From: Trebouxia sp. TZW2008
Taxonomy: Eukaryota; Chlorophyta; Trebouxiophyceae; Trebouxiales; Trebouxiaceae
Direction of reading: 5' to 3'
Length of the DNA: 64,000 nucleotides
NCBI GenBank assembly: GCA_002118135.1
Contig: BDIU01000004.1
Span: 248,001-312,000, forward strand
A program made the position numbers and the translations under genes. The number at the start of each line of letters is the position of its first letter. Position 1 is the first letter of the stretch. The notes beneath the pieces were generated by a model. It searched no databases and was not told the origin of the DNA. It saw nothing but the letters and a program-made list of their open reading frames with translations. Below, piece after piece: positions 1 to 11,517 of the stretch.

Positions 1-480
1 GGGTGTCTGCAAAGAAAGTGGGCTCCAGGACCCAGTTGAGCTCCATGAGCAGGCGCATGGCAGCCCAGCGCTGCGCCATCTTTTTGCTGCTGGCAGTAGC
101 CTCCACTACATGGTGCCCATCCATCACATGTATAGCCTCACAAAATTGCCCACTGCAGTCATACAGCACATGATTGCAAACGGTTGAATCAAATCTGCAG
201 TCCAACTATGATGATGCATCATGCAGCCAACTGCTGCTGGCAGTAGCCTCCACTACATTGTGCCCATCGTGGCCTCTATGGCCTCACAGAAGTGCCCACT
301 GCAGTCATACAGAGCTCAATCACATTTAAGTAATCATGCATCAGATTGCTGGTGCAGGCGCATGGGGGGAAGGGGGCAGCAGCGCTGCGCCATGTTCCTG
401 CTGCTGACAGTGGCCTCCAGTACATAGTGCTCATCCATCACGCATATGGCTTCACGGAAGCCCCGCTTCAGGAGCAAAGT
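1..480 (-). repeat. Tandem triplication of the second dsRBM 3' exon of the CPL1-like gene
   Basis: Three related segments lie at about 1-180, 215-330 and 340-490. The leftmost one (exon 152 to the edge) keeps an open frame and the helix motif [13 protein letters not shown]. The rightmost reads similarly (SSRNMAQRC) but loses the helix after it. The middle one keeps the acceptor-side sequence (cccactgcagtcatacag) but is out of frame. The decayed copies lie upstream of the intact exon in the direction of transcription, so each carries a potential acceptor. Confidence 0.8.
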
Positions 481-2869
481 CTAATCCCATGACTTTGTTT
501 GCTGTGTTACTTCGGGCAACATCAATAGGCTAACGCATTTTGTGTGTGGGCGGACTCTGTGAGTCACTGTAGTCACATTGTGCAGTGAAACCAAAGATCA
601 CAATGCACCAATACCAGAGTGCATCTTGCAGTCAAACCAGCCACATCAACAGGACATAGTAGCGCAAAGCATCAGTTGTCTCAAGATGCAAATTGCCGTT
701 TTTTTCCTAAACTGTACAGAAAAAGAGATACAGAGACAAAAGAGGAAACCAACCATTAAGCCCCCCCTCGTAATAAATTGAGACAAAAAGGATGCGCCAG
801 CCAATCAACATGACCTTTGCTGAATGACATTTTCATGTGCCTGGCAGCAAAGGCTGCATGGAAGACCCCTGTTTACACCTCTCTTGCACACTCAATCTCA
901 AAGAGACCTTGATGCACAAGCAGGTCATGTGCATTGATCAAGCATCAGCTAGTAACCTAAGCAGGTGTATGCAGTGCTGACCTGGTAGCTTGCAGGGTTC
1001 TGGGCTTGACCTCCTTAGGGTAGGCCTGCTGCAGGGTGGCGAGGGCGTTGTTCTCAGTAATCTGGAAATTCCCAGCCTGCCCTGCAGGGGCACCCGGATT
1101 CTTGGGGGAAGCCCCTGTTGCTGTTCCTGCTGGCAACATCACTTAATGTCAGGCTGTGCAGCACATGTCACGCTTGCTGGCAAAATTACAAAACAACAAG
1201 CATGTATTGAGTCAACTGTGAGGATACAACAGTGACCCGGGAGTTGTGCTCAGTAACCAGGAAATTTTCTAGCCTGCCCTGCAGGGGCACCAGGGTTCTT
1301 AGGATCCCTCCCGTTGCTGGTCCTGCTGACAACATGACTCATTTCAGATGCTGCAATGCAAGCTACAATGGCTGAGACAGCAGGAGTTACATGTCATGCC
1401 AACCCATGTTCAACGAGGGGTGCCTGCCCTGCAGGGGAGCCTGGGTTCTGAGGGAACCCCCCTTGTCGCTGTTCCTGCTCACAATATGACTCATGTCAGG
1501 TGCTGCAGTATAAGCCACGATTGCTGAGACAGCAGGAGTCAAATGTCGTGACAATCGATACTGCATGAGTGTTGACAAGCAGTGATATCAAGATATGCAT
1601 GCATTTTGGGATTTCTCTTAGCGCCAGATTTGCACCACAACCTCTCTGAGGCCTCCAATCAAAACTTGACAACAAAAGCAGCAAGTAGGACGCAGATATA
1701 TTGGGCAAACTGGGTGTACTTGAAGCTTCTGGGCAGCCCCGTGCAAAGCTGCAAATGCAGCAAGCATATGGCAACTTTGACGCTGATGCTTGATCAATGC
1801 ACATGCAGATGTTCTGAGTGCTGAACGACTCAAACTGGAATACTGGGCAGAGTCAGATCTGGCAAGAGCAGCAGTACCTGAAGCGCTGGCCTGGGCAGCT
1901 GCCTGCTGTTGGGAGGGCTGTTGCACAGGGGCTGTCGAGGCAGGAGGGCTGTACTGCAGCAGGAACTGGATGGCCTTCTTGGCAGCTTCCTTCTTGGCTG
2001 TCTTCTTGTCATGCCCACTGACTGCCGCAATCTCCTGCGCCAATCAATCAAAACCCAATATGAGAATCTGCCAATGGAAGGATTGCATCAGGCAATCAAG
2101 CAGGGGTCAACTGGCCACATGTGTACAGCTGGTGGGCAGTGCATGAAAAGCAGAGCATAATTCAGGGCAATCAGTGTCCAGATGGAGATACAGAATCAAG
2201 CAATCTGCATCGGTGATCCACCAGGGAAAGCACAACGGCGCAACTTGCAGCTTCAAGCAGAGGATGACAGAGAAGACTTAAGCGTGACACAATTGACACC
2301 ATCGTACCAGGTTGCAGGAGTGAGCAGTGTATGAGTAAGTGTGCTTGAATGTATGAGTATGAGACTCCACCAAAGGTTCTATTGATGACAACTAGGTTGA
2401 CTAAGTCAGAAGGCAGACCCACCTGGCCCTCCCAGGTAATTCGCACCAGGAAGTGCTCATGTTGACCTAGCGGCTTGACTGCCTCGTCCAAGAATCTGCA
2501 GCCCGCTTTCTGTTTGTCAGACGCCTCTTTCAGCACTGACACAGGATTGAAGTTGGCTCTTGCTGTCTGCTGCCTGATCTCTGGCAAGGCCAAGTCCACA
2601 TGCAGGGGGCCAGTTGCAACTGCCCTGCTAGGGCCGTTTCCTGCTGCCTGGGCAGGGCCGTTCGGAACTGTTCCACTAGATCCGTTTCCTGCTGATGGAA
2701 CAGGGCTGTTTGGAACAGCCCCTATGCCCTGCCCTGCTCGGGATGATGAAGCTTGTGCATGGAATCCATTCGGCATCTGATGAGCAGCTGTCGGCTGTCT
2801 GAGGCCCATTGGAGGCGGCAACTGCTTCTGCTGCTGACGCCTGTTCTGTCCATTTGACAAGCCCACTTC

Positions 2870-2900
<31 letters not shown>

Positions 2901-3765
2901 GCTGAGGGCGCTTGTGTCCGTGCTGCTTCGTGAGCCATGCCTGGCACAGCAGCACTGCTACTGGCCTGTTGATCAGGAGGGGCAATGGTGGCTGGCCTTT
3001 GTAAGGGGTGTCTGGGCAGAGACCCTGTCCTGTTGGGCCTCCTGGGGTCAATGGGCTGCAGTGATGCTGCACACAGCAGACATAACAGTCAGGAGCTGTG
3101 ACCAGTGATAGATCACCATGCAGACACAACTGTCAGGAGCTGTGCTCAACGATTGATGATCATGTCAACAGGACTGTCAGGAGCTGGCATTGACAGTTGA
3201 CAAGCACCTGCCTAAGTCAAGAGCTGCTTCTAATAAGAGGCTGAGACACGGACTATAGACATGGCGCAGGTCATCCAATACCCGCTTTTCAGCCTCTTGT
3301 TAGAGGTAGCTTTCACCTCAAGGCAGGTGCTTGTCAGTTGTCAATTCCCCACTCCTGACAGTCACGTTTGCACAGTCATCTGCATGAAATTCTGAGCGCA
3401 GGACAGTAAGAGCTCTGGTGCTTGTGCTGTCGCATTCAACCAATACGCCAATGTAGGCCTTTCTGACATCAGCTGAACAGCGTAACAAACAGCAGAGGAT
3501 CTCCCCAGTGACCAGCATGCCAGAGCAAATCCAAGAGCTCCTGACACACTACCGCACCCACGATGTACAAATGCTCTGCACAGAACTCAGGCAAGGTCAT
3601 GCAGTGACATGGCACGTGAGTCAGCCCTAGCATTGTGACATGCATGCCACACAAGAGCCATGCACATCACATCCCGGGGTTGGCACACATCATGGAGTGA
3701 GTTGTCACAAGTGCAGCTGGTGCAGCTCGCACAGCTTGCCGCTGAGGGGGCCTGGGGGGGAGGGT

Positions 3766-3816
<51 letters not shown>

Positions 3817-6800
3817 GCCTTAGGAGCTCGACCAGGGACCTGGGACCTCAAAGCATCTGTGGCAACAAAGCCTGGTGGTACATGGCCATTAAGCTCAATG
3901 GAGGTCATGCAGTGACATGTCACAAATGCAGCCAATGCACCTGGCATGGGCTGCTGTCGAGAAGGGGCATTGGGGGCTCCCCCATGATCCTGAGGAGGGA
4001 CAGTGGGGGGTGTCCCATGACCTTGAGGGGGGCCAGTGGGGGGTTCCCCATGACCCTGAGGGGGAGCTGGTGGTGGCGCAGGCCCTGCGTTCTGAAGATT
4101 TGGCACCTGCAAAGCAGCCATGCATGGTGGGTATACATGCATGTATGGGGTGGTTAAAACCCTGACTGGGTTCCTCCAGGGTTTATGAGCTTCTCCCTGA
4201 TGCGTGCAGAAAGAACATCCTGTTCACCAAAGCCATAGCACTGCTGACATGTATGGCGTCAATCATCCACTTCTATTGTGTTTTAACGGTAGACACTCAC
4301 AAAATTGCCTGGGAATCATTGCCTGCGCATTATTGCTTGTGACCAACAACAGCAGCACAGCAGACAGCTCACAAGGATTTCAGCACAATCTCGAGTGCCA
4401 ATAGTCTCAGATCCACTTGCGTCACTAGCTGAGGCGAACATCCGCTTGCAACGTACGTCACATGACACCAACAAACCGACCATCCACAAACAACAGACAC
4501 CATCACAGAGCACGCTCAGTCAACAAGACATTCGCTCACCTTCAGAAGGTCTGCAACAGTTCTGATGGCAGGCAGAGCCTCTGAGATGCTCGTCAGCACT
4601 TTCTGCAAAGGTTGGCCGTCCCGCGTCAATGCAGTCACTGCCGGCTTCAGCTCATGATTGATGTCCCAGTAGGCATTGCTTCTGATGGCATACATGCGTG
4701 CTCTGACAGCAGCCATCTCGTCCTGCATTGCCTGGGGGGAGGCCATCTGGGCATTGTCTAGGGTTGGGGGCCGGTACGGGGCGAAGGGGGCCACTTGCAG
4801 CACCTGCGCCTGTGACTGAGGCTCCCAAACCTACAGCATTCAGCCAAGATGTTATTCTGTGACTGCACACATCTCAGCTTTCATTGTTTAGAGAAAGGCA
4901 ATCTGGGCCCTGTCTAGGGGGCGGCCGGTGGTGGGCAAACTGAGCTACTTGCAGCACCTGTGCCTGTGACTGAGGCTCCCCAACCTGCAGTAATGAGAAC
5001 AGTAATGATGCGTTTCACGCCCTGCTCAGTCTATGTGCAGCCTGCACATGCCTGGAGTGCAACTGGATAAGAAAGTAGAGAGGTTTCTTGATTGCCAAGT
5101 CAACTTCAACACAATTGGGAGGTAGAACATGCATGGAACAGCTTGTTGCAACCTATTGTATGCAACCTGGGGGCTTACAGCACAGTATGAGTTCTGCTTG
5201 CATGCAAGTGGGATCCAAGACATTGTAACTTTCTGTTGGAAGTTGTGCCGGAACTTGTGCCAATCTGGCAACAATTCAGAAAATTCACAACACAACACAA
5301 ACTGACTCAACATGTGTGCAGATACAGGCCAAAATTGCGCATTTGCGCCCGAGGCACCTTGCATGAAGCACAAAGCACCGCTGAAATTGCACATGTGACT
5401 GCAGCAAGACAAGGCTGGCATGCAGAAGTTGCAAATGGTCGTGCGATGCAAAGCAGATGGAGACAGAAACTCACATCTAGACGATCATCCACAATGATGG
5501 CGAGAGGCATGGCACAGGCGGCTTGAGGCTCAGCACCTTCTGTAGCACAATTCACAACACCTGAGGGAACAGCTGATACTGGTTTGAGGCATGAGTTGTG
5601 TCCAAACAAGCAATGGAATCACGGGCGGTGCACACGTATGTGTGTTTGTTGCACAGCAGTCAGACACCTCAGGAAACAACTTATACTCAGCTTTGAGCAG
5701 ATGTTATTTGCAACAGCTCACAGGAACTGCAAGTACAAGCAACAGCTTGCTTAAATGGCAAATGAGGCAATCGGCACCATGCCAAGTGTATCAGACGGCG
5801 GCATGCGCATCAGCTCATGCATTTACAGCACACAATCATGTCATCTGATTTAGCAGATGCAATTTTGACCAAGCAAGCTTACGACTGCAGAAGTGATTGA
5901 CTTGTGTATACAGCACAGTATCAGTACAAAGATGGGTCTGGCAGGGTGCAATGTGCCGTAAGTGGTGACTGCTTGCACCTGACTCAAAAGCGATGGGCGC
6001 CTGGACTCCCAAAACTCGCCTCAGCTCTTTCCTCTGGCTTCCAGAACAGAAAATGCGATCCGACCGCAAATCTTCAGGAATGATATCATTTCTGCTGTCT
6101 AATAACCTCCATGCTTCAAGAGCATATGGGCGCTCAGCCGCAGTGCAGACATACACATCAAACCTTTTCCTGCATCATCGCATTGAAGCAGATTAATAAA
6201 CTTTGAGCTGATGTAAAGTATCGCAAAACAAGCAGAAGCTTGTCCCCTTGGACTGTGCTCAAGCAATGCAAAGGCGTGGACAACATCTGTTCAACACAAG
6301 CTCGTCTTGTGCTTCCAAGTCTTGAAAGTCGATCTCAAGAACACTGTCAGTGCCTTATGCTTCTTAGATGCATATGTGACAGCACTGGGCATGGGTGTTC
6401 TAGAGGGTGGCAGCATGCAAGAGAAATAAGCGTTGACTTGCCCATATGGGTTGTCTCTGAGCTGGGGTACCAGGACAGCCCTCACAGACATGACTTCTGA
6501 CTGTCACTTTAGCAGTCAATATTATGTCAGCTTGGAACACAACAGCTAGCAGCATCAAAGTTTGGCAGCATGACAAGGAGAAGAAGACTGACTTGCCCCC
6601 AGGCTGGCCCTGAGCCGGGGCTGCCAGAAAGGCCCTAAGGGCATCCCAGCCGGGCCGGAGGCGCATGATCATGCTGCTCAATTTATACCGTGGGTCGATG
6701 CGGGTCAGCACTACCCCTCCATCCAGGCGAATGACCGGGCGCTGTAGCACAATGCCGTTGTCTACTCTGGCGGGCTCAAATCTGCATGTATCATGGCGGT

Positions 6801-9800
6801 CAGTCCAGTGCTTAAGTCAGACATACACAGCTCATGTCAGACATGCACAGCTTTACTACAAATAGAACAGCTAGTCCATTATTGCTTGGACGACACCTCG
6901 GTGCGGAACCGAGATGAAAATATACGAGGTGTGTCAAAGGTGAGCATGACATGAGATATGTCAGGCATGAATGACAGATTGACGTGGCCGCTGTGGCATT
7001 GTTAAAATCCACTGAACGCTCAATCAGGAAGCATAGCATGGCATCGCTTGGATATCTGGTAAAAGACTCAGTCACGCATGACATCACTTCTGCAATGCAA
7101 TAGCTATACAGATGTCATGTATGCACTTGGCTTTGGCAGCAAGCATGAGCTGTTGTGCAGTTTGCGAGACACAGGGATTAGTGATACGTTCAGAAGCCTC
7201 ACTTGGCTCTTTCAACGTAGCCGCCTGGTAGTGTTACAGTGTTGGTCTCTCTGAACTGCTTGAGCAAATCCAGATCCTTCTCCAGGTTCTGCATTTCCTG
7301 CATCCACGCTGATTCACGCTGCTGGCACTCTTGCCTGTACAAGCAACACAATTGCCTCGATATCTGATTGGATTTTGACACACAGTCGTACTTGTTGGCT
7401 GGCCTAACCGTGTGGTGTCTTTCTCAGATCCTGTTCCATTTGCATGATTAAAGCTCATGTAGTTGCTGCTTGACCTGTGACTGCGGATGGATTATGCAGC
7501 ATCTGAGTGTGACCAGATCAACTGGTCAAAGTGAGGATGCACCCACTTTCTTGCATACTTTACCATCCCTTGAAATACATCACCAAACAAAAGTTCTGTT
7601 GCATTAGATTGCACAGCTTTGATCTTGCAAAACAGAAAACCTCGTTGCTGGTGCAAGAGCTCGTCTGACAGCCAGTCTCAGCATTCACTGTAAGCTGCAG
7701 AGGCAGAGTTCACACGCCTTGTGACAGCCATTTTGACATAGTATAAGGGGCAATGAGTGCAGCAGGTTGTCATGCAAGTGGCTTCTGACATGCCATTGCC
7801 TGCTCTGCAGCACCAATCGCATGGTCTCTTGACAGGCCTGACCCTATTTTGCATGCAAATGCTCTGGTCGCTGGCAATGGCTAGATTTATTGACAATGCA
7901 ACATGTGCTGTCAGCTGCATTTTGTGGCTGTTAAGCCCCCAAAGTACATAAGAAGCAGCGTTGACTTGACACAGACTGGAGGGCAATATACATACAGACA
8001 AATGTAGTGACTGTCGACAACAATGCCAGCATGGAAAGGCTCTTTTGTCAACTGACTGTAGATCTGTCTTTGACGCGCTTTGCATTCTACTTGACGTCTG
8101 TGTATCCTCAGGCTGCCTGGGATGACACAGCCATCAGTTGGAGTACAAGGTGCATCAAACACAAGATGAGGGACAATTGCCAAAGGGGCTTATCACCCAC
8201 AGTGGGGACAACATAGAACAGTGGGGACAACATGAAACAGTGGGAAGAACATGAAACAAAGCTACTTGCCTTGCTTGTGACATAATATTACTGACAGGGA
8301 CCATATGTTGGAATGTCAACAATCAGATTTGACACAGAAGTACAGATTTTGGCATCACATCTCTTAACACAAAGCAAAAGCAGATAGGGCATTCAGAATA
8401 CACGCATTTGGCTGTGGCTCTCAAATCTGCCAGCCTGACAGCAAGTTGAGTCATTCCATGAGTGTCGCCTTTGCACAGCTTTCAGAACACAGAGAGGCAG
8501 CAGGCAAATAATCAGGACACTGTGCCAGATAAGTTACTCAGATACCGGGACAGGAAAAGGTGATTACCAGGTGCGTAAGCATTGCTGACCAACGTGCTGC
8601 GGCAACATGAACAAAAAGTTGAAGATGACTCAGCAAATACAAGGACATCCAAATGCAGCTGTTTGACTCATTCAGGTGTGAAGACAGGCAGCATGAAAAC
8701 ATCATATAAGTGCTTGATAGCCTAAGGCTGGCGTCGTTTACGCAGGTACACTGCATGAGTGAGCCTTAGCCTCAATGGATTAGTCATCCATGAGTGACGT
8801 CTCCAGCGTTCAAAGCCCTTGCCGCAATAGCAGGACAAGCAAAGATGTTTGCTGAGCAATTGGCTGCTCAAATTTGAAGTGTGTAGGCAGTGAGCTGAAA
8901 TTAGTCATGTCAGACTCAGAGACTGCAAACCTGATTGGTGCAAGACTGTCAAGTGTGTTTCTCCTTAATCTGCTCACAGATCATGCTTGAAGCTGTTTGC
9001 AGATGCCAAGATGTTTCTAGGAACTTCAGGGAAAGCTGCATGCGTGTACAAACACGTTGGGCTGACTCGATGACTTCACAAAATCAACAAAGCCGGCATA
9101 ACTCAATTCTTCCACAAGAACACTAAAGCTGGCATGACTCAAACAGTACAGCTCACTAACTGAGCCTTGGGCTCTGTCAGTGTCTGCACAATTTCAGCAA
9201 CATCAACAAGCAAAGGCTGTATGCAAATTTTGAGCAGCATGCAGGTTCTAACCGCTGTACACTTGCAGCAGCCCATTGTTGCTGTATTGCAGACAGCCAA
9301 GCATAGCCCCAATAATTCACTCATCTTGGATGTTCACAAGGTGCATGTGCATAGTGGCAATGCAAGTAAAGATACTGCGATGCAGTGCAGATTGAAGCAT
9401 GATGCTCATGGGGTGCGTGTGCACAGTGATCATGCAAGCAGTAGAGCTGTTGCAATGCGCGTAGGTCAAAGCATATGGTGTGCCAAAATTGCACCCATCA
9501 GAATGTTGTGCGGCAAAGGACAAAGCATGGTAAATGTCACCTGGACTGAGGATTGATGGCTGCCCTGACATCTGCACTAGCTTGATCCCTGCATGCACCA
9601 GAGCAATGTGATAACACCAAGCAAAAGCACTGTAACAGGTCTGCTAGCACAGTGTGACAGCACCAGAGCAATGCGACAACACCAGAGCAATGCGACAACA
9701 CCAAGCAAAAGCACTGTGGGAGGTCTGATATCACAGTGTGACAACAGGTGGTCAACAGTTGGCTCTCAAATGCTTTTGAAGGCACAAGATATAGCGATCA

Positions 9801-11026
9801 TGTACAGCAAGGTGCGCCACAGCATTGTTACCTCTTGATTCTGGCCTTAGTAATGTGACCCTCTAGCTGACTAGCAGAGTGGGCCACAAGAAGCGTTTCG
9901 TCAAGATCCAAGACGACAGGCAGCAAACTTTTGGAAACCAGACTTTCAGCCATGACAGCCACGTGCTCTGGCAGTATATATCCCAAAAATGCTGGAACTG
10001 TTTTCTTCGCTTTGCCTGCCATACCACACAGCTTTGTAGGCAACCAGGCTCCATGCAACTTTGCAATAGCTGCAAGCTGGCTTTTGGCCTCTAACAGTGC
10101 TTCAATAATCTTTTGTACCTTGCCAAGCGTTGATTGGCACAAGAAAAAGCTCTGCCCTGTGTGGGTGACTCCCAAAGGGAACAACTAAACATTGGCTGTT
10201 ACTGTTTTGCCGCGAGCCCCGCATATAGTCTGCATGTAATTTTGTCAGCCAATGATTTTGACCCACAAAGCCAGTTGGGACCATAGTGAAAGACGGGCCT
10301 GAACAGCCAGAGGGATTGTTTCTCAGACAGGTGCCTCAAGATCTTGACTTGTGTTCAAACATATATGTGCACTTGAGCCAAACGCAAATCTTACCCCCAG
10401 TCAACAACTGATTGAGAAGTATAGGGCCACTTTCTGGTCTCCTGCGGACAGAGACAAAGGCTGCTGTGTGTTGTATGAGAGAGACCTGCTGCTGTTTCTG
10501 ACTTGAAGCATGCGCTTTCTATGCCAAGCTCAGGATGCGATCCAGAAGCTGATGCTGGCTATCATGGACAGCCAGCACCAGTTTACTGGGATCAGTGCCC
10601 TTGTCATAGTACTCTGACCAGCAGTCCACCATCACAAAGCGAGGCTTTGTCACGAAAACGCTGTCGCTCATTTCGAGCCGCTGAATGCAACGTGAATGCG
10701 AGATGCGCAGCGTGCGTGCGCGGGTATAGTTGTTCGGTATGTGCGACACCACTTGCAGCGCCCAAAGGCTTAGCTAGCGTGTCACAGCTACCAGGTTCGT
10801 GCCAGTGGCATTGCGACTTGGTGAAGGTACAAAGATCGCCAGACACATCAAAAGGGAGCCTGCTATTCGTGTGTGTTTACCATAAGTCGCTTGCGTGTAG
10901 TTCTTCCGGCAACAAGTGAAGCAAGTGATCATAACACGTCTGCCAGGGCTTGTGGACATTGATACGAACCTCAGTTCGACCAACATCTTTCACACATAGC
11001 GACCGGTCAAATGTGAAGTCGGTCAT
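1..11026 (-). CDS. CPL1/FCP1-like RNA polymerase II CTD phosphatase with two dsRNA-binding motifs (3' end off the window)
   Basis: The family dephosphorylates the C-terminal repeat of RNA polymerase II in the nucleus. Exons with agreeing phase: ~10150-9832 (HAD/FCP1 motif DLDETLLVA), 7334-7203, 6781-6593 (VLTRIDP, then LRPGWDALR), 6169-5979 ([16 protein letters not shown]), 5560-5475 (IIVDDRLD), 4830-4540 (VWEPQ, then FAPYRPP), 4106 to ~3710 (Pro/Gly/His-rich), 2940-2423 and 2034-1878 (first dsRBM, starting [10 protein letters not shown] and ending in the [13 protein letters not shown] helix), 1126-982 and 152-<1 (second ds[14 protein letters not shown] then [11 protein letters not shown]). 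FCP1 core plus two dsRBMs is the plant CPL1/CPL2 architecture. The start is proposed at 11026 because an ATG exon there ends at a good donor (10881); exons between 10.9 and 10.2 kb are unresolved. The intron 9831-7335 is about 2.5 kb. Several exons have decayed tandem copies beside them. The gene is head to head with the E2-like gene. Confidence 0.88.
960..1510 (-). repeat. Tandem triplication of the second dsRBM 5' exon of the CPL1-like gene
   Basis: The segment containing tgccctgcagggg occurs around 1080, 1275 and 1428. Exon 1126-982 is the open copy, in phase with both neighbouring exons. The two upstream copies, with candidate acceptors near 1322 and 1474, keep the AG and the start of the exon but drift out of frame. 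Unit spacing is about 196 and 152 bases. Confidence 0.8.
2873..2902 (+). repeat. CTG/CAG trinucleotide run coding for polyglutamine
   Basis: Ten consecutive triplets read as about nine glutamines on the minus strand, near the start of the CPL1-like exon 2940-2423. The rest of that exon before the first dsRBM is low-complexity Gln/Pro/Gly/Asn. Confidence 0.85.
3173..3363. repeat. Long imperfect inverted repeat (hairpin) in a CPL1 intron
   Basis: The left arm, about 3173-3250, and the reverse complement of the right arm, about 3285-3362, match over roughly 75 bases. This includes a perfect 16-base core (tgacaagcacctgcct) and matching ends (actgtcaggag and aagaggctga). The loop is about 35 bases. 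It lies in the intron between exons 4106-3710 and 2940-2423. Its shape fits a small-RNA precursor or a MITE-like element; no target-site duplication was recognised. The motif actgtcaggagctg is repeated just before the left arm, near 3088 and 3130. Confidence 0.72.
3766..3815 (+). repeat. 50-base poly(G) run
   Basis: An uninterrupted run of 50 G on the plus strand reads as consecutive CCC proline codons on the minus strand inside the Pro-rich exon of the CPL1-like gene. Such a run can form G-quadruplexes and is prone to length change, so its exact length and the downstream frame should be treated with caution. Confidence 0.9.
4735..4995 (-). repeat. Tandem duplication of acceptor and exon start in the CPL1-like gene
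   Basis: The exon starting at 4830 ([20 protein letters not shown]) has a second copy about 155 bases upstream in transcription, near 4985. That copy has its own ctgcag acceptor and reads [20 protein letters not shown] before diverging. Only the copy at 4830 continues into the conserved reading frame. Confidence 0.85.
6400..6660 (-). repeat. Duplication of an exon end and donor in the CPL1-like gene
   Basis: The end of exon 6781-6593, including the sequence running into its GTCAGT donor, is repeated in diverged form about 135 bases further downstream at roughly 6410-6490. The copy shares the flanking gcagcatg and the gacttgccc core. It is not needed for the spliced frame. Confidence 0.65.
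7335..9831 (-). other. Large intron of the CPL1-like gene
   Basis: No exon was recognised here. The flanking exons join in phase, with ARIKR running directly into QECQQRE as in plant relatives. It contains minor tandem repeats: a gtggggacaacat unit three times near 8200-8260, a diverged pair near 9320-9450 (ggtgcatgtgcatagtgg and ggtgcgtgtgcacagtga), and a caccagagcaatgcgacaa array at about 9597-9740. Confidence 0.6.
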
Positions 11027-11517
11027 TGTTCAAATATGCATTCCAGAACAAAACACGGTGTATAGGTGCTGCAGACAAGTTCAGCCTCCCCCAACGCTTA
11101 CAAGTTGAACAGCTTTGACAGGTATGCCAGTTCGATACTACCGTCGAGGTCCCGCAATGCGATTGACCTTGATGAAGTACCGCCTTGGCTCCGCCAATCC
11201 TGTCATTATTGGCAGGCAACGCAGGATCTGGTGCTGTGCTGACCAAAGCAGGTGGGCCTTTTGAGCAAAATTTGACGTTCCGATGACTAAAAATCCTTTT
11301 TTCAATTCCCTTTTGTGGTCCCATCCCTGCTGCAATGCAGCGCATCAAAATGCCGATCGATCTGCCGGTCAGCAATCAGCACCGCACCAATACGACATAA
11401 GTGTGGCGCTGTGCGTGAATCATGCATTCATCGCTCTGACTGACATGTTGCGATGTTTTGACGTGACAGTCTGTGCTGCACTGACGGAGAGGCATCGAAG
11501 TCACTGACCAAGGCATC
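11027..11517. promoter_or_regulatory. Shared head-to-head promoter region, CPL1-like / E2-like
   Basis: The region lies between the proposed start codons of two divergently transcribed genes. It has visibly more CpG than the surrounding gene bodies. No TATA box was convincing. A minus-strand open frame within 11007-11375 has no recognisable domain and is not called. Confidence 0.5.

Noticed and set aside
6593..6603. A GC donor (GGGG|GCAAGT) at the end of the CPL1 exon
   Set aside because: A GTCAGT donor a few bases further on gives the correct phase and a better match to plant sequences ([11 protein letters not shown]), so the GC site is not needed.
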